From positions 1 through 15,752 of the forward strand of contig JAVBOO010000045.1 of NCBI GenBank assembly GCA_031550435.1: a stretch of 15,752 nt of DNA. Direction: 5' to 3'. Below the pieces are notes generated by a model, which did no database searches, was not told the origin of the DNA, and worked only from the letters and a program-made list of their open reading frames with translations. The DNA comes from JAVBOO01 sp031550435. Lineage in GTDB: Bacteria > Bacillota > Clostridia > Lachnospirales > WRAX01. This document shows positions 1 through 6,675 of this stretch, piece after piece; within the stretch, counting starts at the first letter, position 1, and each line of letters begins with the position of its first letter. Both the position numbers and the translations under genes were made by a program.

Positions 1-58
1 TCTTCTTAAATGCTTTTTGCGATATTCGGTTTTCAGTGCGTGGTTGGCTCCGTGTTTT

Positions 59-133
<75 letters not shown>

Positions 134-173
134 TTCTTTGATTCAGGCTTGTTATATTATAATTGAGTAATAT

Positions 174-245
174 TCCTTGATAGCTCAGCGGTAGAGCATC
201 CGGCTGTTAACCGGAGGGTCGTAGGTTCGAATCCTACTCGGGGAG
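174..245 (+). tRNA. tRNA-Asn (anticodon GTT)
   Basis: The acceptor stem TCCTTGA (174-180) pairs with TCGGGGA (238-244), using two G-U wobbles, with discriminator G at 245, the usual base for bacterial tRNA-Asn. The anticodon stem TCCGG/CCGGA encloses CTGTTAA, giving anticodon GTT (asparagine). The T-arm is GGTTCGAATCC. CCA is not encoded. A run of seven T follows immediately (246-252) and may help end transcription of the tRNA pair. Confidence 0.96.
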
Positions 246-664
246 TTTTTTTATTGCAAAGAAGTATATTCAACGATAAGTGCCTGTTACAGCGTATATC
301 GCTTGTCGTTTGAGATCGTTTCCGGCTTAAACGACTATAAAGAAGTAACTCGGCTTTTATAAAGTCGGACAGGCAAACGAGTTGTCTGCTTACAGTTTTA
401 TTTATAGGATGTTAAAAAATTACATATAAAAATTTATTTTCCATTAACAAAAAATCGTGCAAAAGGCAATAAATTCTTGATAAAAGTATGATTTTCTAGT
501 ACTCTTAAGCCGCATAAACAACAGATATTAACTAATTGTTACAATTAACAGTGATTTTGCACAATAATACAATCGGTTTTTTGTTAACATGCATATAAAA
601 ATCCGGTTTGCATATATACATATAGATGCTGAACCCGTAAAACAGTCAAGCAAAGCGATATCTA
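246..664. other. gene-free AT-rich stretch upstream of oppA
   Basis: I see no convincing coding region here. The first third holds inverted repeats: GTCGTTTGAG (305-314) against CTTAAACGAC (326-335), which makes a 10-bp stem with one wobble, and a weaker AACTCG/CGAGTT pair (347-352 and 378-383). Positions 400-660 are very A/T rich. The region ends in the oppA promoter. The distance from the tRNA pair and the structure leave room for regulatory sites, but I recognise no known riboswitch or operator. Confidence 0.5.
305..335 (+). repeat. inverted repeat / potential hairpin
   Basis: GTCGTTTGAG at 305-314 pairs with CTTAAACGAC at 326-335, nine Watson-Crick pairs plus one G-U, around an 11-base loop. 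No T-run follows, so it is not a standard intrinsic terminator. It lies far upstream of the oppA promoter and its role is unknown. Confidence 0.5.
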
Positions 665-693
665 TTGATTTAATGAAAAATCTTTGATATAAT
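665..693 (+). promoter_or_regulatory. sigma-A-type promoter of the opp operon
   Basis: The -35 box TTGATT (665-670) is separated by exactly 17 bases from a perfect -10 box TATAAT (688-693). A TG dinucleotide one base before the -10 makes it an extended -10. Transcription should begin near 700, leaving a leader of about 36 bases before the oppA start. Confidence 0.8.
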
Positions 694-735
694 ACGTCCG
701 ATGGTGTAAACCGTTAAATAAAAGGAGGAAAAGAA

Positions 736-2721
736 ATGAAGAAATTTGTAGCCTTGCTACTTGTAGCTACATTTGCTTTCACTTTAACAAGCTGTAAGAA
801 GGATGAAACCAACACAGGCACTACAACTCCCCCTTCTACAACGAACGAAACAACAAACACAACAACAGAACCATCAACTCAGACTGAGACGGCTCCGGTT
901 ACTGACGACGGATTTACTTATTTTCCGTTAGAGGCTCAGGCTGACGTTCTCGCAAGCGTACCCAAGGCAACACCCGCAGGCTCTCTCGTAATGGGAAGCA
1001 CGACAACTCTTGACAAGTACTTCCTCAGCGGTTGGACAAACGCTTCAACCAACCAAGATATCAAGAGACTTATCGGCGGCTATGACAACGTAGTTTGGAC
1101 TAAGGAAAGCCAGTTCCTTCCTAATCCGGTTGCCGTTAAATCTTTCGGTTACAAACTGAACGATGACGGAACAAAGACTTACAAAACAACGATTAATGAA
1201 AATTTAGTTTGGAACGACGGAAGCAAGATTACAGCTAAAGACTATGTCTTTTATCTTCTTCTTTCAAACAGCCCCGAAATCGGCGCACTTGAGGCGGATA
1301 ACTTCACAAGCAGCGACTTGGTAGGTTTTGAAGAGTTCCAGGGCGGTTCCTCAAAGAACTTTAAAGGTATCAGACTTGTAGACGAATACACGTTTACCGT
1401 TACAGCTAAAGCTGAGTCTTTGCCTTACTACTATGATATCACTTTCGCATCGGCAGCTCCTCTTCCCATGGATGTTATCGCTCCGGGATGCGACATAGTT
1501 GACAGCGAAGACGGCGCAACCATTTCCGGTCCTTTCACACAGGAGCTCATTCAAGAAACACTTTTGAACGACAACACGGGCTATGCTTACAAACCGCTTA
1601 AGACAGCCGGACCCTACAACTTTGTTCAGTATGATCCTTCAAACAACTCGGCTACAGTCAAAGCTAACCCCAATTTCCTCGGTACATACTGTGGCGAAAC
1701 TGCGGTTATCGATGAAATCACCATCATTAAGACAACTCAGGCTACACAGATGGATGAGCTTGGAACAGGTTCTGTAAACCTTCTTTCCGGTATCGCCAGC
1801 GGAACAGACATCACTAAGGGTCTTGACCTTGCTGACGAAGGCAAAGTAAACTACACAAGCTATCCTCGTAGCGGCTACGGCAAGATCGCTTTCCACTGCG
1901 ACTTTGGACCTACACAGTTTGTAGCGGTTCGTCAGGCTATTGCTTGGTGTCTTGACCGTGACGATTTCTGTAAACAGTTTACATCAGGTTACGGAATCGT
2001 AGTTAACGGCTACTATGGCGCTTCCATGCGTGAGTATACCGACAACAAAGAATTGCTCGACTCAACACTTATCAACTACACTTATAACCTTGACAAGGCT
2101 AAGGAACTTCTCATTGCTGACGGTTGGGTTTACAACGCAGACGGTTCGGCTTACACGGAAGGTCCCGAAAACGTTCGTTACAAGAAGCTTGACGACGGCA
2201 CCATGATGGCTCTTCAGATCGAATGGCTCAGCACGGAAGGCAATGCGGTTTCTAACCTCATCGCTACCATGCTTGTTCCCGAAGCTATGAAGGTCGGTAT
2301 CAAGATTAACCAGACCATCGTTGACTTTGACACTCTTCTTGCTAACTACAACCGCAAGATTGCAGAAGAACCCAAGTACCATATGTACAACCTCGCAACC
2401 GGTTTCTCGGAAATCACTGCAGTTTGGTATTACTACGGAACCAACCCCGACTACTTGGGCGCTTACAACTCCAACTTTATTTTGGACAACGAGCTTGAAG
2501 CTGCTGCTCTTGCCATGAAGTCAACCGAAGCCGGTGATTTCGACACTTGGTCAGAAAAATGGGTTGCATTCGAGCAGAGATGGAACTACCTTCTTCCTGA
2601 TATTCCTCTATACTCAAACGAGTATCATGACTTCTACACAACAAACATGGACAACTACAACGTTACTCCTGTTTGGTCATGGTCAAAGGCTATAACAAGC
2701 GTTACTTACAATGCTCAGTAG
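736..2721 (+). CDS. oppA: oligopeptide ABC transporter substrate-binding lipoprotein (OppA-type, SBP family 5)
   Basis: This is the extracellular receptor of a peptide importer. It captures peptides and delivers them to OppB/OppC. The start is fixed by AAAGGAGG at 721-728, seven bases before the ATG. The N-terminus is a lipoprotein signal: basic KK, a hydrophobic core, and lipobox LTSC with the modified cysteine at residue 20. Residues 21-57 are a low-complexity Thr-rich tether. From about residue 60 the protein has the SBP_bac_5 pattern, including the WNDGSKITAKDYVF stretch around residues 158-171. At 661 residues it is longer than E. coli OppA (543), as is common in Gram-positive lipoprotein versions, although the extra length is notable. 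It is first in an oppABCDF operon and is separated from oppB by a stable hairpin, which fits higher expression of the binding protein. Substrate size and specificity cannot be read from the sequence. Family call is firm. Confidence 0.95.
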   Translation: MKKFVALLLVATFAFTLTSCKKDETNTGTTTPPSTTNETTNTTTEPSTQTETAPVTDDGFTYFPLEAQADVLASVPKATPAGSLVMGSTTTLDKYFLSGWTNASTNQDIKRLIGGYDNVVWTKESQFLPNPVAVKSFGYKLNDDGTKTYKTTINENLVWNDGSKITAKDYVFYLLLSNSPEIGALEADNFTSSDLVGFEEFQGGSSKNFKGIRLVDEYTFTVTAKAESLPYYYDITFASAAPLPMDVIAPGCDIVDSEDGATISGPFTQELIQETLLNDNTGYAYKPLKTAGPYNFVQYDPSNNSATVKANPNFLGTYCGETAVIDEITIIKTTQATQMDELGTGSVNLLSGIASGTDITKGLDLADEGKVNYTSYPRSGYGKIAFHCDFGPTQFVAVRQAIAWCLDRDDFCKQFTSGYGIVVNGYYGASMREYTDNKELLDSTLINYTYNLDKAKELLIADGWVYNADGSAYTEGPENVRYKKLDDGTMMALQIEWLSTEGNAVSNLIATMLVPEAMKVGIKINQTIVDFDTLLANYNRKIAEEPKYHMYNLATGFSEITAVWYYYGTNPDYLGAYNSNFILDNELEAAALAMKSTEAGDFDTWSEKWVAFEQRWNYLLPDIPLYSNEYHDFYTTNMDNYNVTPVWSWSKAITSVTYNAQ

Positions 2722-2820
2722 TTTTTGTAAAGCTGCTTAGGTTGAGTTTTCAAGTCAGAAATGTGTTTTTTTGAAAAATCTATACTTAAGCGTCTGCAAG
2801 TTAAATTCAGTATTGTTATC

Positions 2821-2849
2821 GAATAGGGCGTGCTACTTACGCCCTATTC
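2821..2849 (+). promoter_or_regulatory. intercistronic stem-loop between oppA and oppB
   Basis: GAATAGGGCGT (2821-2831) and ACGCCCTATTC (2839-2849) form a perfect 11-bp stem with a 7-base loop. Only a weak TTATAT follows, so full termination is unlikely. It probably acts as a partial attenuator or an RNA 3'-end stabiliser that keeps oppA transcript more abundant than oppBCDF. That role is inferred from its position. Confidence 0.7.
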
Positions 2850-2885
2850 TTATATCAATTACTCGTGGGGTGGGGTGATTCAACA

Positions 2886-3869
2886 ATGGGCAAATATATT
2901 CTGAAGAGAGTAATGTACATCGTTTTCGTACTTGCAATAATTTCGGTAATGATGTTCACTATTTACAAGTGCATGCCCGGCGATCCTGTTCTCCGTCAGA
3001 TGGAGGCCAGCACGGGACTAACGCCGGAACAGCGCAAAATTAAAGAAGATGCAATTAGAATTAAACTCGGACTTGATAAACCTGTGGTTGTTCAGTACGG
3101 CAAATGGGTTTTCAACATGTTAACCGGAGACTTCGGTTATTCGATAGTAAACAAAACGCCTGTTGTAAAAATGGCGGGACCTCCGATGCGCAATACAGTT
3201 AAACTGAACATATTCGGTTTGATTTTTGTGTTCTGTATCACGATTCCGCTTGGCATAATGATGGCTGTAAAAAAAGGATCGTTGTTTGACAGTACTTTTC
3301 AGGTCATAACGGTCATCGGCTACAGCTTACCGGCGTTTATATTCGGACTGCTGTTTATCTACATTTTTTCCGTAAAGCTTGGAGTATTACCGATCAGCGG
3401 TACTTCAACAGTTAATTTTAAAGGTACAGGCTTTATTGCAAAAACACTTGATTCGGCAAAATATATGGTACTTCCGCTTATGACTTATGTTATAGCTTCT
3501 TTGGGCGGAATCACGCGTTATGTCCGTGTTACAATGCTTGATGCTCTCAGATCCGACTATATCAGAACTGCGAGAGCAAAAGGCTTGAGAGAGAAAGTTG
3601 TTGTTTATTCGCATGCTTTCAGAAATTCGTTAATACCTGTCGTCACGATTTTCCTCGGCTGGTTCGTATCAATATTCAGCGGATCGGTTGTTATCGAGCG
3701 TACGTTCTCATGGAACGGTATGGGTAACGTTATGATAGATTCTTTAATGAAGCAAGACTTTTCGGTTGTATTGACATTTAATATGTTTTTTGCCGTTCTT
3801 GCGCTTGCGAGTAACCTTATTATAGACTTAGCGTACCTCTTGGTTGACCCGAGAGTTAAGCTTACTTAG
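2886..3869 (+). CDS. oppB: oligopeptide ABC transporter permease OppB
   Basis: One of two channel-forming subunits of the importer, in the binding-protein-dependent transport inner-membrane family. I chose ATG 2886 (327 residues) over an in-frame GTG at 2865. The sequence GGGGTGATT (2872-2880) is a good ribosome binding site for 2886, and MGKYILKR is the normal OppB beginning. Hydrophobic segments lie near residues 9-28, 105-127, 139-163, 196-212, 251-270 and 294-318, the six expected. The large loop after TM1 carries the usual OppB/DppB pattern (MPGDP, then VVVQYGKWV and GDFGYS). The cytoplasmic EAA loop that contacts the ATPases is at about 219-245 (DYIRTARAKGL core). Length is normal for the family, unlike its partner OppC. 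OppC starts 10 bases downstream. No unusual feature seen. Confidence 0.95.
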   Translation: MGKYILKRVMYIVFVLAIISVMMFTIYKCMPGDPVLRQMEASTGLTPEQRKIKEDAIRIKLGLDKPVVVQYGKWVFNMLTGDFGYSIVNKTPVVKMAGPPMRNTVKLNIFGLIFVFCITIPLGIMMAVKKGSLFDSTFQVITVIGYSLPAFIFGLLFIYIFSVKLGVLPISGTSTVNFKGTGFIAKTLDSAKYMVLPLMTYVIASLGGITRYVRVTMLDALRSDYIRTARAKGLREKVVVYSHAFRNSLIPVVTIFLGWFVSIFSGSVVIERTFSWNGMGNVMIDSLMKQDFSVVLTFNMFFAVLALASNLIIDLAYLLVDPRVKLT

Positions 3870-3879
3870 GGAGGGTATT

Positions 3880-5670
3880 ATGGCAGAGAATAAGAAAAAG
3901 TCTTCATTCGGCTCGCTTGTTCGTTCCCTGTTTGGCTCCCGCAAGCAATTGTCAGTAATGGAGGAAGAACTGGTACAAAGCCCAACGCGTACCGCGTTGA
4001 AGAATTTCATGAAGAAAAAACTGTCAATCATCGGTATGACGGTTTTCATGCTGATTTTTTTGGCATGCTTTATATTTCCGATATTTTTTCCGCTTGATTT
4101 GACAAGCCAAGATACGACGCAGCAGAACCTTCCGCCTCAGCTTAACTATCTTTCCGTTCCGTCAGCGCTTTCGAAAAATGCGGCGCTCATGTCATCGGGA
4201 AGTTCGTATGGTGTGGGTATGGATAAAAACGGGAAAATATATGTCTGGGGTCATACCACGGACAAGCTTAAAAGTATCCCCGCGAATATGGGTAAGGTGG
4301 TAGCTATTTCTGCCGGCTTTGACCATGTGCTTGCTTTGAATGACCAAGGGCAGGTATTTACTTGGGGAAGCGACAGATTTAACCTTACAAAGATGCCTGA
4401 CATGTCCGGCGATAAGATAGTTCAAATAGCTGCGGGCATGCAGATATCTACGGCTCTCAGTGAAACAGGACATTTATATGTTTGGGGCAACGAGGGTTTT
4501 GTAAATATCACACCTAAAAATTATCAAGGCAATATTAAGAGTTATTCGTTAAACGCTTCGACCGCTTTGGCGATTTTGAGCGATAACAATGTAGTCTGCA
4601 TGACTTCAAAGGATTTGCCGTTTGGCAGATTACCCGAAGAGGTCGCCGCCGGAGGAAATGTAGTAGACATAGCTTCCACAGACAGAAACGCTGCGGCTCT
4701 TATGTCAGACGGCAGAGTTATTGTTTGGGGGACGAATGTTCCCGAAGCTTTTGATATACCCGAAAAAATTCAGGGTCATGTTGTTGACGTTGATGCCGGC
4801 CGTTCACACTTTACGGTATTGCTTGACGACGGCTCGGTAGCTTCATGGGGTTTGAACGATCACGATCAGTCTGCTTACCCGAATCTCAAAAATGTAAATT
4901 CGATTTCTGCGGGCTATTTCGGAAATTATACTATCGACAGCAGCGGAAAAGTTAACGCCTGGGGCTTAAAAGGCTATTTGCTCGGTACCGACCAGTTTGG
5001 ACGCGATATGTTCAGAAGGCTGGTTAAGGGCGGCCAGGTTACACTTACAGTCGGCTTTGTTGCTGTTGTCATTTCAGGCTTTCTCGGCGTTATTATCGGA
5101 GGCATCTCCGGTTACTACGGCGGAAAAGTTGATATCGTGCTGATGAGATTCGGCGAAATTATCAACTCGATACCGTTTTTGCCGTTGGCCATGATATTGT
5201 CGGTCATTGTCGGTTCTCAGATACCGGACAACGGTCGAATATTCATGATAATGGTAATACTGGGTGTCTTGAGCTGGCCAAGTCTCGCAAGACTCACGCG
5301 CGGAGCTTTCCTCGCTCAGCGCGAAAGCGAATATGTAACAGCCGCGAAGGCAATGGGAATCAAAGAAGCGGGTATTATTTTCAAGCACATTCTGCCCAAT
5401 ATCTTGGCGATTGTACTTGTTAACATTACCATAGCGTTGGCCGGCAGCATGCTTACGGAATCGAGCCTTTCGTTCCTTGGCTTCGGTGTAGCCGAGCCTA
5501 ACCCGACTTGGGGCAACATGCTGATGAGCTGTAACGACTCAACCGTTATCGCTAAGTTCTGGTGGAGATGGGTATTCCCATCCGTATCGCTCGGCTTGGC
5601 TACAGTCAGCATAAACTTGATCGGCGACGGATTACGCGATGCTATTGATCCTAAATCAAACGATAGATAG
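3880..5670 (+). CDS. oppC: oligopeptide ABC transporter permease OppC with an inserted RCC1-type seven-bladed beta-propeller
   Basis: Second channel subunit of the Opp importer, 596 residues against about 300 for ordinary OppC. The ATG at 3880 follows GGGAGGG (3869-3875); an in-frame ATG at 3844 lies inside oppB and has no good ribosome binding site. Residues 1-48 are basic and cytoplasmic (OppC_N region), and TM1 is about 49-71. The loop begins with the normal DLTSQD and PPQ stretch. Residues about 105-363 are then seven repeats of 38-42 residues, each with a core of the form G-x-x-x-x-x-A-L-x-x-x-G-x-V-x-x-W-G. Normal OppC resumes exactly at LGTDQFGRD (368-376). TM2 is about 386-409, the EAA loop about 481-507 (EYVTAAKAMG core), and the protein ends in the usual GDGLRDAIDP. 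The frame is open throughout. The TM2-TM6 core should form a working permease with OppB. The insert must be extracytoplasmic because it lies between TM1 and TM2. Core call is firm; the insert's role is unknown. Confidence 0.95.
   Translation: MAENKKKSSFGSLVRSLFGSRKQLSVMEEELVQSPTRTALKNFMKKKLSIIGMTVFMLIFLACFIFPIFFPLDLTSQDTTQQNLPPQLNYLSVPSALSKNAALMSSGSSYGVGMDKNGKIYVWGHTTDKLKSIPANMGKVVAISAGFDHVLALNDQGQVFTWGSDRFNLTKMPDMSGDKIVQIAAGMQISTALSETGHLYVWGNEGFVNITPKNYQGNIKSYSLNASTALAILSDNNVVCMTSKDLPFGRLPEEVAAGGNVVDIASTDRNAAALMSDGRVIVWGTNVPEAFDIPEKIQGHVVDVDAGRSHFTVLLDDGSVASWGLNDHDQSAYPNLKNVNSISAGYFGNYTIDSSGKVNAWGLKGYLLGTDQFGRDMFRRLVKGGQVTLTVGFVAVVISGFLGVIIGGISGYYGGKVDIVLMRFGEIINSIPFLPLAMILSVIVGSQIPDNGRIFMIMVILGVLSWPSLARLTRGAFLAQRESEYVTAAKAMGIKEAGIIFKHILPNILAIVLVNITIALAGSMLTESSLSFLGFGVAEPNPTWGNMLMSCNDSTVIAKFWWRWVFPSVSLGLATVSINLIGDGLRDAIDPKSNDR
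4192..4968 (+). other. RCC1/BLIP-II-like propeller domain inside OppC (seven repeats)
   Basis: Repeat cores begin at OppC residues 107, 146, 186, 225, 267, 307 and 345, a spacing of 38-42. Clear examples are KNGKIYVWG (116-124), DQGQVFTWG (155-163), ETGHLYVWG (195-203), SDGRVIVWG (276-284), DDGSVASWG (316-324) and SSGKVNAWG (354-362). The fourth (225-242) is degenerate and lacks the terminal WG. Seven repeats of about 40 residues match a closed seven-bladed propeller of the RCC1 class. The short period is closer to bacterial BLIP-II than to eukaryotic RCC1 (about 50-60 residues per blade). The family assignment rests on these motifs only. Confidence 0.88.
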
Positions 5671-5682
5671 GAGGGGACACTG

Positions 5683-6675
5683 ATGCCATTACTTGAATTA
5701 AAAGACTTGCATACGTATTTCAAAACAAAACGCGGGATCGTCAAGGCGGTTAACGGTGTTTCTTACTCCGTTGATGCGGGAAGAACGCTCGGAGTCGTCG
5801 GAGAAAGCGGCTCGGGCAAATCTGTTGCCGCGATGAGTATATTAAGGCTTTTGGACGGAAACGGTTATATTGCCGGCGGAGAAATATTGTTTAACGGCGA
5901 AAACCTTGTCACAATGCCTATGAGCAATATCTACAAGATCCGCGGAAACAAAATATCCGTTATATTCCAGGAACCGATGACGAGCTTAAACCCTGTTTTC
6001 ACGGTTGAACGCCAGATTGGCGAATCGTTCATCGTTCATCAGGGCATGAGCAAGAAAAAAGCTTACGCCGAAGCGGTAAAAATGCTTGCTGACGTTAAAA
6101 TTGCCGACCCGCAATCCGTAGCAAAACAGTATCCTTTCCAGCTTTCGGGCGGTATGCGCCAGAGAGTCATGATAGCGATGGCACTTGCCTGCCGCCCCGA
6201 TATTCTTATCGCGGACGAGCCGACAACTGCGCTTGACGTTACGATTCAGGCTCAGATTCTTAAGTTGATGAACGACCTTAAGCGCAATAAAAAGACTTCC
6301 ATTCTTTTTATCACTCACGACCTGGGCGTTATCAACGAAATGGCGGACGATGTTGCCGTTATGTACTGCGGACAGGTTGTAGAAATGGCTCCCGCACGTA
6401 CGATTTTCGGCGCTAACCGTTATTCCCACCCTTATACCGAGGGCTTAATGTGTTCTGTTCCCAGACTGGATACGCCTCCCGGCGTGCGTTTGGATTCTAT
6501 TCCCGGAGCTGTTCCTCACCCGTTGGATTTGCCTGTCGGCTGTAAGTTTGAGCCGCGCTGTAAATATGCGACCGAGAAGTGCAAGAAGGAATGCCCGGAG
6601 CTTGTAAAAGTCTCGGATGATCAGTCTATAAGATGTTTCTATCCGTTAAAGGAGGAGCGTCATGCAAAAAAATAA
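5683..6675 (+). CDS. oppD: oligopeptide ABC transporter ATP-binding protein OppD
   Basis: Cytoplasmic ATPase that drives peptide import together with OppF. The start ATG follows AGGAGGGG, which overlaps the oppC stop, so translation is probably coupled. At 330 residues it is standard length. Visible motifs in order are Walker A GESGSGKS (40-47), Q-loop with Q96, ABC signature LSGGMRQR (154-161), Walker B ILIADEP (174-180) with Glu179, D-loop ALD (183-185) and H-loop ITHD with His212. The C-terminal oligo_HPY region has cysteines at 287, 293, 300, 304 and 318. Cysteines in this position bind a [4Fe-4S] cluster in some DppD/OppD proteins, so a cluster is possible here. All catalytic residues are present. 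It lacks the long insertion seen in OppF, so the ATPase pair is structurally asymmetric. Confidence 0.96.
   Translation: MPLLELKDLHTYFKTKRGIVKAVNGVSYSVDAGRTLGVVGESGSGKSVAAMSILRLLDGNGYIAGGEILFNGENLVTMPMSNIYKIRGNKISVIFQEPMTSLNPVFTVERQIGESFIVHQGMSKKKAYAEAVKMLADVKIADPQSVAKQYPFQLSGGMRQRVMIAMALACRPDILIADEPTTALDVTIQAQILKLMNDLKRNKKTSILFITHDLGVINEMADDVAVMYCGQVVEMAPARTIFGANRYSHPYTEGLMCSVPRLDTPPGVRLDSIPGAVPHPLDLPVGCKFEPRCKYATEKCKKECPELVKVSDDQSIRCFYPLKEERHAKK

Noticed and set aside
477..505. Second possible promoter upstream of oppA (TTGATA, 17 bases, TACTCT)
   Set aside because: The -10 box matches consensus poorly and the promoter at 665-693 is far better; chance matches are expected in such AT-rich sequence.
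2865..2885. GTG start for OppB, seven codons upstream
   Set aside because: The extra residues MGWGDST would be encoded by the ribosome binding site of the ATG at 2886, and OppB proteins normally begin MxKYILKR.
3844..3879. ATG twelve codons upstream of the chosen OppC start
   Set aside because: It lies inside the end of oppB without a ribosome binding site, while GGGAGGG precedes ATG 3880.
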